Shown here: piece after piece, positions 1 through 8,548 of the stretch
Numbering within the stretch: position 1 is the stretch's first letter
Layout of the letters: each line of letters starts with the position of its first letter
Origin: Microtetraspora niveoalba
Lineage (GTDB): Bacteria; Actinomycetota; Actinomycetes; Streptosporangiales; Streptosporangiaceae
Assembly: GCF_001570405.1 (NCBI RefSeq)
Contig: NZ_BBYM01000020.1
Coordinates: 62,001 to 126,000, forward strand
DNA length: 64,000 nucleotides
Direction: 5' to 3'
Made by a program: the position numbers and the translations under genes
Notes under the pieces: model-generated
What the model was told of the DNA's origin: nothing
Database searches by the model: none
The model's input: the letters and a program-made list of their open reading frames with translations, nothing else

Positions 1-291
1 CTGCTGCACGGTTGGCTGCACCTCTTCCACGGCCTGGGTCATGTGCTCGCCGGGACGCTCTTCGAGCGACCGCCCGATCGCCGAGGCGTGGAGATCGAGG
101 CGGAACAGGTGGTGACGGTCGCCGATGTCGCCGCCTCGCACCGCGTGGCCCCGCCCGTCCGCCGCCGGCAGGTCGCGGTCCGGTTGCGCTATGACGTGCG
201 CACCCGCGACCTCTGCCTGCTGGCCCCCGCCGAGTTCGCCGGACGTGAGGCCGAGTGGCGGGAACGCGTCGCGGACGTGATGTGCGCCTGA
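1..291 (+). CDS. Partial hypothetical protein (3' end only)
   Basis: The frame is open from the first base, so only the last 96 residues of the protein are present and the true start lies outside the window. The visible part begins with a hydrophobic, His-rich stretch (LLHGWLHLFHGLGHVLAG) that could be the end of a membrane or buried helix. It continues as a hydrophilic, Arg/Glu-rich tail ending in VMCA. The stop codon directly abuts the stop codon of the convergent Clp-N gene, with no bases between them. I do not recognise a family and assign no function. Confidence 0.55.
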   Translation: MLHGWLHLFHGLGHVLAGTLFERPPDRRGVEIEAEQVVTVADVAASHRVAPPVRRRQVAVRLRYDVRTRDLCLLAPAEFAGREAEWRERVADVMCA

Positions 292-879
292 CTAACCGGG
301 CAGCTTCGGGTCCGGCCGGAGTCGCCGTTCCAGTTCGGTACGGAGAGTGGGGATGTCGATGCCGGCGACACCGATGATCCGCGCACCGAGCCCCTCGGCC
401 TCTCGCAGCACACCGAGGAGGATGTGGCCGTCGCGGATGTCCTTGGACTTGAGGGCGAGCGCCTCGCGCAGGGACAGTTCGAGCGCCTTCTTCGCTCCTT
501 TGCCGACCCGGATGTGGCGGCCGCTGACGAGCGTGCCCCGGTGGTCGCGGCCCGGTTCCCTGTCGAGGGCGCCGGGCCCGAAGGTCGCCTCCACTTTCTC
601 CCGCACCGCCGCGAGGTCGATGCCGATCGTCTCCAGGGCGTCGGCGTCCAGGTCTCCACCTCGTGGATCAGGGCCGGGCAGTGCCCGAAGCAGCTCCGCC
701 TCCGCCCGCTCCAGCGTGAGCCCGTGCCCGTTCAGGGTGCGCCCCGACAGTGTGTCCGGCTGTCCGAGGAGGCCGAGCAGCAGGTGCTCGGTACCGACTT
801 CGAGGTGATGCAGGCGGCGGGCGTGCTCCTGCGCCTGGGTGACCGCCTGCCGGGCCTCGGTGGTGAACCGTTCGAACAT
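292..879 (-). CDS. Clp N-terminal (ClpC-type) repeat protein
   Basis: A 195-residue protein made of the two Clp_N repeats found at the N-terminus of ClpA/ClpC chaperones, with no ATPase module. The start MFERFTTEARQAV is the classic ClpC opening, followed by HLEVGTEHLLLGLL in repeat 1. Repeat 2, from about residue 130, reads KALELSLREALALKSKDIRDGHILLGVLRE. Clp_N domains recognise substrates or adaptors, so this may be a free substrate-binding or decoy domain (inference). It starts 2 nt after the stop of the upstream HTH gene with a GGGAGAAG ribosome site inside that gene's end, so the two are almost certainly co-transcribed and share the operator at 1118-1164. Confidence 0.88.
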   Translation of the reverse strand: MFERFTTEARQAVTQAQEHARRLHHLEVGTEHLLLGLLGQPDTLSGRTLNGHGLTLERAEAELLRALPGPDPRGGDLDADALETIGIDLAAVREKVEATFGPGALDREPGRDHRGTLVSGRHIRVGKGAKKALELSLREALALKSKDIRDGHILLGVLREAEGLGARIIGVAGIDIPTLRTELERRLRPDPKLPG

Positions 880-881
880 CG

Positions 882-1115
882 CTACTTCTCCCGTCTCGTC
901 AGTCCACGTCCACCCGCGTACTTCTTGTGAACCGCCTGCCTGGTGACGCCCAGCAAGGTGGCGATCTCCTGCCAGGACCAGCCCAGGGACCGGGCGTTCT
1001 CCACCTGCAGCGCTTCAAGCCGCTCGACCAGCACCCGCAGGGCCCGTACGGCCCTGAGCCCGATGCCGGGATCGCGGCTGCCGGCATCGCCGGCCAGCTT
1101 CGCCGTCTCGTTCAT
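882..1115 (-). CDS. Small helix-turn-helix DNA-binding protein, probable autoregulator
   Basis: A 77-residue protein with a C-terminal HTH at about residues 48-66 (WSWQEIATLLGVTRQAVHKKY), preceded by a helical segment RALRVLVERLEALQVENAR that could dimerise it. Such HTH proteins commonly accompany Clp-N genes in actinobacteria. The start codon lies 3 nt from a doubled near-palindrome that overlaps a good -35/-10 pair, so the protein probably represses its own operon. The predicted transcript begins at or next to the ATG, which makes the gene leaderless. Family placement is by motif only. Confidence 0.85.
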   Translation of the reverse strand: MNETAKLAGDAGSRDPGIGLRAVRALRVLVERLEALQVENARSLGWSWQEIATLLGVTRQAVHKKYAGGRGLTRREK

Positions 1116-1117
1116 GA

Positions 1118-1164
1118 TGTCAACCTAGGTTTACATCCTCCGTGTGTCAACCTAGGTTTACATC
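1118..1164 (-). promoter_or_regulatory. Tandem palindromic operator and leaderless promoter of the HTH/Clp-N operon
   Basis: A 20-bp element is repeated exactly, with start-to-start spacing of 27 bp, at 1118-1137 and 1145-1164. Each copy is centred on the palindrome AACCTAGGTT with near-symmetric TGT/ACA flanks. Read on the minus strand, the distal copy supplies TTGACA (1145-1150). Seventeen bases later the proximal copy supplies TAGGTT (1123-1128), which is 7 nt before the ATG. The operators therefore overlap the -35 and -10 boxes and bound repressor would block transcription. The assignment of the HTH protein as the ligand is inference. Confidence 0.75.
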
Positions 1165-1274
1165 TCCGAGGGGCGGCGTCCGGGAGAACGCCGGGAAAGG
1201 CGCGTGAGGGAGGACACGCCGACAGGAAAATCGTTTGCCGGGCCGGGGATCGGCCTGTGAGCCTGGAGGACGCC

Positions 1275-2966
1275 ATGCTCTCCTTGCCAGTCGCCGATCC
1301 CGGCGTACCCGATGCCCGAAGTCCCGTCCGTTACCTGTGGTGGGTCGCCCGTGCCCAGCGTGCTCCGTTGCTGATCGGCATCGGGTTCGCCATCCTGTGG
1401 TGGCTGGGCCAGGCCCTTGTGCCCGCCGCCCTCGGCAGCGCCGTCGACGCCCTGTCGTCCAAGGACACGGACGGCCTGGTGCGCTGGTCGCTCGTGCTGC
1501 TCGCACTGGGGGTCGTTCAGGCGGTCGCCGGTGTGATGCGGCACCGGTTCGCCGTGTTCACCTGGCTGTCCGCCGCGTACCGGACGGTCCAGGTGACCTC
1601 CCGCCAGGCCACCCGGCTCGGGGCGACGCTGCCGAAGCGGCTCTCGACCGGCGAGGTGGTGAGCGTCGGCAACTCCGACATCGCCCACATCGGCAACGCG
1701 ATGGACATCCTGCTGCGCGGCACGGGCGCGGTCGTCGCCGTCGTCACGGTGACGGTCATCCTGATCACCTCGTCACTGCCGCTCGGGCTCCTGGTGCTGA
1801 TCGGCGTCCCGCTCATGGCCGCCGCCGTCGGCCCGCTGCTGCGGCCGCTGCATCGCCGCCAGCACGGGCAGCGCGACCTTCAGGGCGAGCTGGCCACCAA
1901 GGCCTCCGACATCGTGGCGGGCCTGCGGGTGCTTCGCGGCATCGGCGGCGAGCAGGTGTTCGCCACCCGATACCGCGAGGAGTCGCAGCGGGTACGGCAG
2001 GCGGGGGTACGGGTCGCGTCGGTCGACTCGGTGCTCGAAGGCGCCCAGATCCTGCTGCCCGGGCTGCTCATCGCCTGCGTGACGTGGATCGGCGCGCGGT
2101 TCGCCCTGGACGGGGAGATCAGCCCGGGACGCCTCCTCGCCTTCTACGCGTACGCGGTGTTCCTCATCGCGCCGCTCCGGACCCTCACCGAGGCCGCCGA
2201 CAAGATCACGAAGGGGCACGTCGCGGCCGGCCGGGTCTGCCGCATCCTGACGCTGTCACCGGAGCGCATCGGAGGCGACGCCGACATGCCCGCCGGCGGC
2301 GACCTGCACGACGAGGAATCCGGCCTGACCCTGCGCCCGGGGCGGTTGACCGCGCTGGTCGCGGCGGTGCCCGAAGACGCGATCGCCGTCGCCGAGCGCC
2401 TCGGCGGGTACGAGCCCGGGAACGTGACGCTGGACGGCAGGCCGCTCGACGAGCTGCCGCTGGACGAGGTCAGGCGGCACATCCTCGTCGCGGACAACTT
2501 GGCCAAGATCTTCACCGGCCGGTTGCGAGACGAGCTGGACGTCAGCGGAACGGCCTCCGACGAGTCGGTACGGCGCGCCCTGGCGGCCGCCTGCGCCGAG
2601 GACATCGTGGAGGCGCTCCCGGACGGGCTCGACGCTCACGTGGCGGAGTCCGGGCGGGAGTTCTCCGGCGGGCAGCAGCAGCGGCTCCGCCTGGTCAGAG
2701 CGCTGGTCGCCGACCCCGAGATCCTGATCCTGATCGAGCCGACCAGCGCGGTGGACGCGCACACCGAGGCGCGGGTGGCCGAGCGACTGGGAGCGGCGCG
2801 GGCCGGCCGCACCACCCTGGTCTGCACCACGAGCCCGCTCGTCCTCGACCACGCGGACGTCGTCGTCTTCCTGGAGGACGGCAAGGTGCGGGCCGAGGGC
2901 GGCCACCGGGAGCTGCTCGTCGCGGAACCCGCGTACCGGTCCACCGTGACCCGAGGGGAGGAGTAG
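1275..2966 (+). CDS. ABC exporter half-transporter, degenerate-Walker subunit
   Basis: A 563-residue permease-ATPase fusion. The start is the ATG preceded by GGAGG at 1265-1269; the longer open frame upstream runs through the HTH promoter and is rejected. Residues 1-300 hold the membrane helices (for example PLLIGIGFAILWWLGQAL). The nucleotide-binding domain keeps a perfect signature motif (FSGGQQQRLRLVRAL), but its Walker A is lost (LVAAVPEDAIAVAERLG, no GxxGxGKS). Its Walker B reads ILILIEPTSAVD, with the Mg-binding Asp replaced. It therefore cannot form a full ATP site alone. Its stop is 3 nt before the partner gene, and the two complementary degenerate sites indicate a heterodimeric exporter of the TmrAB/BmrCD type. 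The substrate is unknown. Confidence 0.9.
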   Translation: MLSLPVADPGVPDARSPVRYLWWVARAQRAPLLIGIGFAILWWLGQALVPAALGSAVDALSSKDTDGLVRWSLVLLALGVVQAVAGVMRHRFAVFTWLSAAYRTVQVTSRQATRLGATLPKRLSTGEVVSVGNSDIAHIGNAMDILLRGTGAVVAVVTVTVILITSSLPLGLLVLIGVPLMAAAVGPLLRPLHRRQHGQRDLQGELATKASDIVAGLRVLRGIGGEQVFATRYREESQRVRQAGVRVASVDSVLEGAQILLPGLLIACVTWIGARFALDGEISPGRLLAFYAYAVFLIAPLRTLTEAADKITKGHVAAGRVCRILTLSPERIGGDADMPAGGDLHDEESGLTLRPGRLTALVAAVPEDAIAVAERLGGYEPGNVTLDGRPLDELPLDEVRRHILVADNLAKIFTGRLRDELDVSGTASDESVRRALAAACAEDIVEALPDGLDAHVAESGREFSGGQQQRLRLVRALVADPEILILIEPTSAVDAHTEARVAERLGAARAGRTTLVCTTSPLVLDHADVVVFLEDGKVRAEGGHRELLVAEPAYRSTVTRGEE

Positions 2967-2969
2967 GCG

Positions 2970-4916
2970 ATGGCACGCGAGATCCTGCCGGTCGCCGACG
3001 AGGCGCAGGTGCGCGCCTACGCGCGGCGGCTCACGCTGAAGTACCCGCGCGAGCTCGCGCTCGCCCTGGTGCTGCACGCCCTGGCCGCCGTCTCGGGGCT
3101 GGCCGCCCCGCGGCTCCTCGGCGAACTGGTCGAGGCCGTCGCCGAGCACCACGCCGACATCAACGTGGACACCCTGGCCCTGGCGATCGCCGGATTCGTG
3201 ATCGTGCAGGCCGTCCTGGTCAGGTTCGCCGTCTTCGTTTCGGCCCGCCTGGGCGAGAAGGTGCTCGCCGAGCTGCGCGAGGACTTCGTCGACAAGATCC
3301 TCGCCCTGCCGCTGTCCACCGTCGAGCGGGCCGGCTCCGGTGACCTGCTCACCCGCACCTCCCGTGACGTGGACGCCCTCTCCCGCAGCGTGCGGCACGC
3401 CGTGCCCGAGACGCTGATCGCGGTCGTCACCGGGTTCTTCGTGGTGGGCGCGGTCCTCGTGGTCAACCCCATCCTGGCGGTGCCCTCGCTGCTCGCCGTG
3501 CCGGTGTTGTGGATCGCCACCCGGTGGTACCTCAAGCGGGCCAGAGACGGCTACCTCCGGGAGAACGCCGCCTACGCGGAGATGACCGAGGGGCTGGCCG
3601 AGACCGTGGACGGCGCCCGGACCGTCGAGGCGCTGGGCCTGCGGGACCGCCGCCATCGCAGGACCGACCGGGACATCGCCCGTTCGTGGAAGGCCGAGCG
3701 CTACACCCTCGGGCTCCGCACGGTGTGGTTCCCGGCGGTCGAGTTCGGCTACGTGATCCCGGTCGTGGCCACGCTGCTCGTCGGCGGGCTGTTCGCCGCC
3801 GAAGGGTGGGTGTCGCTGCGGGACGTGACGGCGGCGACGCTCTACGTCCAGATGCTCATCGACCCGCTCGACCGGCTGCTGTCCTGGGTCGACGAGCTCC
3901 AGGTCGGCGGCGCGTCGATGGCCCGGCTCCTCGGCGTCGCCGAGGTCAAGGAGGACCGCGTCACCGGCTCCGCCCGTCCCGGCGGAGAGGAGATCCAGGC
4001 GTCCGAGGTCCGCTACTCCTACCGGCCCGGACACGACGTGCTGCACGGCATCGACCTGGAGGTGCGACAGGGCGAACGGCTCGCCATGGTCGGCCCGTCC
4101 GGCGCGGGCAAGTCCACGCTGGGCCGGCTGCTCGCGGGCATCCACGGCCCGCGCACCGGCTCCGTCACCGTGGGCGGCGTCCCGCTGGTCGAGCTGCCGC
4201 TCGACGAGTTGCGCGGCCATGTCGCCCTCGTGACCCAGGAGCACCACGTCTTCCGGGGGACGTTGCGCGACAACGTCCTGATCGCGCGTCCCGACGCCTC
4301 CGATGACGACGTCCGCCGCGCGCTCGCCGCCGTGGACGCCCTGGAGTGGGTCGAGCAGCTCGACCAGGGACTGGACACGGCCGTCGGCTCCGGACGCACC
4401 GCGATCTCACCGGCGCAGGCGCAGCAGCTCGCGCTCGCCCGCCTCGTGCTGGCCGACCCGCACACGCTCGTGCTCGACGAGGCGACCTCGTTGATCGATC
4501 CGCGCGCCGCGCGTGACCTGGAGCGGTCGCTGGCGGCCGTCCTGGACGGGCGGACCGTGATCGCCATCGCGCACCGGCTGTACACCGCGCACGACGCCGA
4601 CCGGGTCGCCGTCGTCGAGGGCGGACGGATCAGCGAGCTGGGCCCGCACGACGAGCTGGTCGCGGCGGGCGGCGCCTACGCCGCACTGTGGCAGAGCTGG
4701 CACGGGAGACCGGCCCATTCGATCGAGACCACACCCATGGAAGCGGGGCCCATGGATTCGGCCGTTCCGGACGGGGGAAGCCCGCCGGCCGTGACGCCGG
4801 ATGCCGATCCGTCGGGAGCGGAGACCGCGGCCGAGGGGGCCTCGGACCAGGCCGTCCTCACCGAGGAGAGCCCGGACGCGGAAAGCCCCGACGCTCAGGT
4901 CCCCCTGGGGGCCTGA
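2970..4916 (+). CDS. ABC exporter half-transporter, partner subunit
   Basis: A 648-residue partner of the preceding gene, with a GAGGAG ribosome site formed by that gene's last codons. An N-terminal membrane domain (to about residue 310) is followed by an ATPase domain with an intact Walker A (MVGPSGAGKSTLGRLLAG) and Walker B (TLVLDEATSLID). The H-loop region IAIAHRL is also present. Its signature motif is degenerate (ISPAQAQQLALARLV instead of LSGGQ). Combined with subunit 1, this gives one canonical site (Walker motifs here, signature from the partner) and one dead site. The last ~65 residues are a disordered Pro/Glu/Ser/Asp-rich tail. Convergent with the S9 peptidase gene, with a shared terminator between them. 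Confidence 0.9.
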   Translation: MAREILPVADEAQVRAYARRLTLKYPRELALALVLHALAAVSGLAAPRLLGELVEAVAEHHADINVDTLALAIAGFVIVQAVLVRFAVFVSARLGEKVLAELREDFVDKILALPLSTVERAGSGDLLTRTSRDVDALSRSVRHAVPETLIAVVTGFFVVGAVLVVNPILAVPSLLAVPVLWIATRWYLKRARDGYLRENAAYAEMTEGLAETVDGARTVEALGLRDRRHRRTDRDIARSWKAERYTLGLRTVWFPAVEFGYVIPVVATLLVGGLFAAEGWVSLRDVTAATLYVQMLIDPLDRLLSWVDELQVGGASMARLLGVAEVKEDRVTGSARPGGEEIQASEVRYSYRPGHDVLHGIDLEVRQGERLAMVGPSGAGKSTLGRLLAGIHGPRTGSVTVGGVPLVELPLDELRGHVALVTQEHHVFRGTLRDNVLIARPDASDDDVRRALAAVDALEWVEQLDQGLDTAVGSGRTAISPAQAQQLALARLVLADPHTLVLDEATSLIDPRAARDLERSLAAVLDGRTVIAIAHRLYTAHDADRVAVVEGGRISELGPHDELVAAGGAYAALWQSWHGRPAHSIETTPMEAGPMDSAVPDGGSPPAVTPDADPSGAETAAEGASDQAVLTEESPDAESPDAQVPLGA

Positions 4917-5042
4917 CCGCTGGAAGGCGGACCGTCGGAAGGCGGCCCCTGACGCACCCAGGTGCTCGCGGGTGCTCCCGGACGTCCGCAGGCCGGGCGG
5001 GGCGGACACGGGCCGCCGCGGGTGCCCGGGCATCGAGACGTC

Positions 5043-5074
5043 GCGGGTGCCTCCCCACCTGGGGAGGCACCCGC
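5043..5074. terminator. Bidirectional hairpin terminator
   Basis: A perfect 15-bp inverted repeat (arms 5043-5057 and 5060-5074) lies between the convergent ABC exporter and S9 peptidase genes. It is very GC-rich with no long T-run, typical of high-GC actinomycete terminators. Confidence 0.75.
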
Positions 5075-5083
5075 GGGAGACGT

Positions 5084-7126
5084 TCAGCCCAGGGCCTTCT
5101 TGAGGAAGTCGAGCTGGAGGAGCAGCAGGTTCTCCGCGACGACCTCCTGCGGCGTCATGTGCGTCACGCCGGACAGCGGCAGCACGGTGTGCGCGCGTCC
5201 GGCGGCGAGCAGCGCCGAGGACAGCCGCAGCGTGTGCGCGGCCACCACGTTGTCGTCCGCGAGGCCGTGCACGAGCAGCAGCGGGCGCTCCAGCTTCTCC
5301 GCATCGGCGAGTAGCGACGACGCCTCGTAGTGCCCCTCGTCCGGGTGGCCGAGGTACCGCTCGGTGTAGCACGTGTCGTACAGCCGCCAGTCCGTCACGG
5401 GCGCGCCCGCGACCGCCGCGTGGAACACGTCCGGACGGCGGAGCACGGCCAGGGCGGCCAGATAGCCGCCGTACGACCAGCCGCGGATGCCCACCCGGGA
5501 CAGGTCGAGGTCGTACTGCTGCGCCGCGCCGTGCAGCGCCTCGACCTGGTCGTCGAGCGTCACGGTGAAGTCGTGCAGCACCTCGCGCTCGAAGGCCGGA
5601 CCGCGTCCGGGCGTGCCCCGGCCGTCGGCCACGATCACCGCGAAGCCCTGCTCGGCCCACCACTGGGACTCCAGGAACATCCGGCCGGAGGCGAGCACCC
5701 GCTGCGCGTGCGGCCCGCCGTACGGGTCCATGAGGACGGGCAGCTTCCCGCCGCCCGGCTCGTACCAGGAGGGGAGCAGCACTGCCGTGGCGAAGTTGCG
5801 CTTGCCGGTCGGTACGAGCGCCACCCGCAGGTCGAGCCCGGGCCGCTCGGCGTGGGAGTCGATGTGGCCGAGCAGCCGTCCCTCGCGGAGGACGCGGGTG
5901 ACGGAGGTCTGGCTCTCCAGCGTGGAGCCGATGATCACGGTCGTGCCGCCGGACGTGGTGCCGCTGTAGACGCCCGGCTCCTCGGGGCTCACCCGGGTCA
6001 GCACGCCGTCCGTGCAGGCCCAGACCTGCACCTCGGTGGGGTCGGCGCTCGCCTGGAACAGGACCGTGTCGCCGTCCACGGCCAGCACCGAGCGCACCTG
6101 CAGGGTCGGGGGCGTGACCGGCCGGTCGCCGACGATCAGGCGCCGCCCGCCCTCGGAGTCGGCCACCCACACCAGGGTGCCGTCGGCCAGCCGGTCCGGG
6201 ACGCCGGCGACGATCTCCACCCAGGCCGGGTCCACGTCCTCGCGGACCAGCGTGGGGCCGGACGCCGGATCGACCGTGAACAGGCGCATGGCCTTCTGGT
6301 CGCGCGGCATGGTGACGATCGACAGGCCGTGGTCGTCCCAGACGGCGGTGACCAGGTACTCGTCGTCGTACGGGACCGGGATGCGCGAGCCGTCCAGGCC
6401 GACCACGAACAGCTCGGTGCGGGCGTTGGGCGTGCCCGCGGCCGGGTAGGCCACGGTCACCGGCTCGGACGCGGGGTTGGCGGGGTCGGCGATGTGCCAG
6501 CGCGTCACCGGGGACTCGTCCACCCGCTCGACCAGCAGCGCGTCGCCGGCGGGCGACCACCAGTAGCCGCGCATCCGGTCCATCTCCTCGGACGCGATGA
6601 ACTCGGCCAGGCCGTATGTCACGCCGTCCTCGGCGGCGACGGCGACGTCCTCGTCCGTCGCCAGGTCCCGCACCCGCAGCGCGCCCCCGGTGACGTACGC
6701 GACCCGGGTGCCCTGCGGGTTCAGCCGGGGGTCGATGACCGGCCCCGGCGTCTCCAGGTGGCGTACGGTGCCGGACGCGAGATCGACCAGATGGAGGGCG
6801 CCGGAGAGGGCGAAGACGGCCTTCTCGGCCGCGGAGTCGGTGGCGTAGGCGACCACGCCGCCCGCCGCCTCGCGGGCCCGCTCGCGCCGGGCGCGCTCCT
6901 CCGGCGGCAGGTCCTCCTCGGCGGCGCCGAGCCCGAGCGGGTCCACGACGAGCCGTTCGGCGCCGGACGCGACGTCGAACTCCCACAGGCACGTCACCGG
7001 GTCGGTGCCGGACCTCGACCGGAGGAAGATCACCCGACCGCCGTCGGGAGAGATCGTGAAGCCGCGTGGAACGCCCAAGGTGAAACGCCTGGTCCGGGCG
7101 AACAGCCGGGGAAAGCTCTCAGTCAT
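5084..7126 (-). CDS. S9 family (prolyl oligopeptidase / DPP-IV-like) peptidase
   Basis: A 680-residue serine peptidase. The N-terminal ~430 residues read as the beta-propeller of the S9B/S9C type (for example GFTISPDGGRVIFLRSRSG and YWWSPAGDALLVERVDES). The C-terminal alpha/beta-hydrolase domain has the nucleophile elbow GIRGWSYGGYLAALAVL, the acid in LLLVHGLADDNV and the histidine in LSGVTHMTPQEV. The glutamates in IASEEMDRMRGYW resemble the EE motif that DPP-IV-like enzymes use to bind the substrate N-terminus. No signal peptide is present, so it is probably cytoplasmic, releasing dipeptides or processing short peptides. It is divergent from mshB, only 31 bp away. Confidence 0.92.
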   Translation of the reverse strand: MTESFPRLFARTRRFTLGVPRGFTISPDGGRVIFLRSRSGTDPVTCLWEFDVASGAERLVVDPLGLGAAEEDLPPEERARRERAREAAGGVVAYATDSAAEKAVFALSGALHLVDLASGTVRHLETPGPVIDPRLNPQGTRVAYVTGGALRVRDLATDEDVAVAAEDGVTYGLAEFIASEEMDRMRGYWWSPAGDALLVERVDESPVTRWHIADPANPASEPVTVAYPAAGTPNARTELFVVGLDGSRIPVPYDDEYLVTAVWDDHGLSIVTMPRDQKAMRLFTVDPASGPTLVREDVDPAWVEIVAGVPDRLADGTLVWVADSEGGRRLIVGDRPVTPPTLQVRSVLAVDGDTVLFQASADPTEVQVWACTDGVLTRVSPEEPGVYSGTTSGGTTVIIGSTLESQTSVTRVLREGRLLGHIDSHAERPGLDLRVALVPTGKRNFATAVLLPSWYEPGGGKLPVLMDPYGGPHAQRVLASGRMFLESQWWAEQGFAVIVADGRGTPGRGPAFEREVLHDFTVTLDDQVEALHGAAQQYDLDLSRVGIRGWSYGGYLAALAVLRRPDVFHAAVAGAPVTDWRLYDTCYTERYLGHPDEGHYEASSLLADAEKLERPLLLVHGLADDNVVAAHTLRLSSALLAAGRAHTVLPLSGVTHMTPQEVVAENLLLLQLDFLKKALG

Positions 7127-7145
7127 AGCTCCCCATCCTGCCAGC

Positions 7146-7151
7146 TAGGCT
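7146..7151 (+). promoter_or_regulatory. -10 box of leaderless mshB promoter
   Basis: TAGGCT lies exactly 6 nt before the mshB ATG, so transcription should begin at the start codon. No Shine-Dalgarno is seen. The same arrangement recurs at several other genes in the window (see findings). Confidence 0.55.
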
Positions 7152-7157
7152 CGAAGC

Positions 7158-8063
7158 ATGACTGATCGGCGATTGTTGCTCGTACACGCCCATCCCGACG
7201 ACGAGTCGATCGGCACGGGGGCCACCATGGCCAAGTACGCGGCCGAGGGCGCCCACGTCACGCTGGTGACCTGCACGCTGGGCGAGGAGGGCGAGGTCAT
7301 CCCCGCGGATCTCGCGCATCTGGCCGCCGACCGGACCGACACCCTCGGGCAGCACCGCATCGGCGAGCTGGAGTCGGCCTGCCGGGCGCTCGGCGTCACC
7401 GATCAGCGTTTCCTCGGCGGCCCCGGCCGCTGGCGCGACTCGGGCATGATGGGCGCCCCCACCAACGACCGTCCCGACTGCTTCTGGCGGGCCGATCTCG
7501 ACGAGGCGGCGGGCGAGCTGGCCGGCGTGATCCGCGAGGTCAGGCCGCAGGTGCTCGTCACCTACGATGAGAACGGCTTCTACGGCCACCCCGACCACAT
7601 CCAGGCGCACCGCGTGGCCCGGCGGGCGGTCGAGCTGGCCGCCGACCCCGGGCACCCCGGCGGCGAGCCGTGGCAGGTGGCCAAGTTCTACTACACCGCC
7701 ATGCCGAAGTCGGTGATGAAGCGCGCCGCCGACGCGATGCGCGAGGCCGACGTGGAGTTCTTCGGAGAGGATGTGGACGCCCTGCCCTTCGGCTGCACGG
7801 ACGAGGAGGTGACGACGGAGATCGACGCCCGTGCCCACGTCACCGCCAAGCTCGACGCGATGCGCGCGCACGCCACGCAGATCGCGGTCGACGCCCCGTG
7901 GTTCGCGCTGTCCAACAACATCGGCCAGGCGGCGCTCGGAGTCGAGCACTTCATCCTGCACGCCGGCGTTCCCGGGCGGCCCGGCGTCGGCGCGCCGTAC
8001 GAGGCGGGGGGCATCGGCGAGCCGTACAACCGCGAGGATGATCTTTTTGCAGGCATCGACTAG
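7158..8063 (+). CDS. mshB: N-acetyl-1-D-myo-inositol-2-amino-2-deoxy-alpha-D-glucopyranoside deacetylase (mycothiol biosynthesis)
   Basis: A 301-residue PIG-L/LmbE-family zinc deacetylase that removes the acetyl group from GlcNAc-Ins, the second step of mycothiol synthesis in the cytoplasm. The zinc motif [12 protein letters not shown] sits at residues 10-21 and the third ligand is in [14 protein letters not shown] near residue 145. The [11 protein letters not shown]-type loop and the C-terminal [19 protein letters not shown] are MshB-typical, and the length matches the family. The start is an ATG 6 nt after TAGGCT (leaderless). The next gene begins inside its 3' end, as seen in related actinomycetes. 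Presence of mshB supports an actinobacterial host. Confidence 0.95.
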   Translation: MTDRRLLLVHAHPDDESIGTGATMAKYAAEGAHVTLVTCTLGEEGEVIPADLAHLAADRTDTLGQHRIGELESACRALGVTDQRFLGGPGRWRDSGMMGAPTNDRPDCFWRADLDEAAGELAGVIREVRPQVLVTYDENGFYGHPDHIQAHRVARRAVELAADPGHPGGEPWQVAKFYYTAMPKSVMKRAADAMREADVEFFGEDVDALPFGCTDEEVTTEIDARAHVTAKLDAMRAHATQIAVDAPWFALSNNIGQAALGVEHFILHAGVPGRPGVGAPYEAGGIGEPYNREDDLFAGID

Positions 8064-8514
8064 TCCCGACGATCCCGGCGCTCCGGGCGTCTCAGGCATC
8101 TCAGGCGTTCCGGGTGTCGCCGGCGGGTCCGACCCGGAGCCGGTGGAGTCCCCGGCCGTCACCGGCGCTGCCTACGGCGTGCTCTTCCTGCTCGGCGTCG
8201 CCCTCGGCGTGGTCGGCGGGTTCGAGCACGCGTGGTACGCCGGGAACCTACCGGTCGCCGCGATCGTGTGGCTGGCCGTCCTGTTCGCCGTGCCGTACGC
8301 GATGGGACGGCTCATCGGCGGCAGGCTGGGCGCGGTGTTGCCCGCCGCCGGCTGGATGGCCGTCTCGTTCCTCCTGGCGAACCAGCGGCCCGAGGGAGAC
8401 CTGGTCATCGCGGGGAACTCCGCCGGATACTGGTACCTCTACGGCGGCATGGCGGCGTTCGTGGTCGCGATCGTGATGACGCGATCCCGGGGGTCGTGGC
8501 TCCTCAGACACTGA
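8038..8514 (+). CDS. DUF6113-like membrane protein next to mshB
   Basis: A 158-residue protein whose ATG lies 26 nt inside the end of mshB in another frame, implying translational coupling. A Pro/Gly-rich start (about 35 residues) is followed by hydrophobic segments [53 protein letters not shown] and [13 protein letters not shown]. These give about four membrane helices, ending in a basic tail ([11 protein letters not shown]). This fits a small actinobacterial membrane family (DUF6113) that follows mshB. Function unknown. Confidence 0.8.
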   Translation: MIFLQASTSPDDPGAPGVSGISGVPGVAGGSDPEPVESPAVTGAAYGVLFLLGVALGVVGGFEHAWYAGNLPVAAIVWLAVLFAVPYAMGRLIGGRLGAVLPAAGWMAVSFLLANQRPEGDLVIAGNSAGYWYLYGGMAAFVVAIVMTRSRGSWLLRH

Positions 8515-8548
8515 GCGGGCGTACCCGGACGACGGTGGGTGGTACGGG

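Noticed and set aside
2256-4247. Long minus-strand open frame opposite the ABC exporter genes
   Set aside because: It is antisense to two well-supported genes, is full of low-complexity Gln/Asp/His/Arg text and has no recognisable domain; long antisense frames are usual at this GC content.
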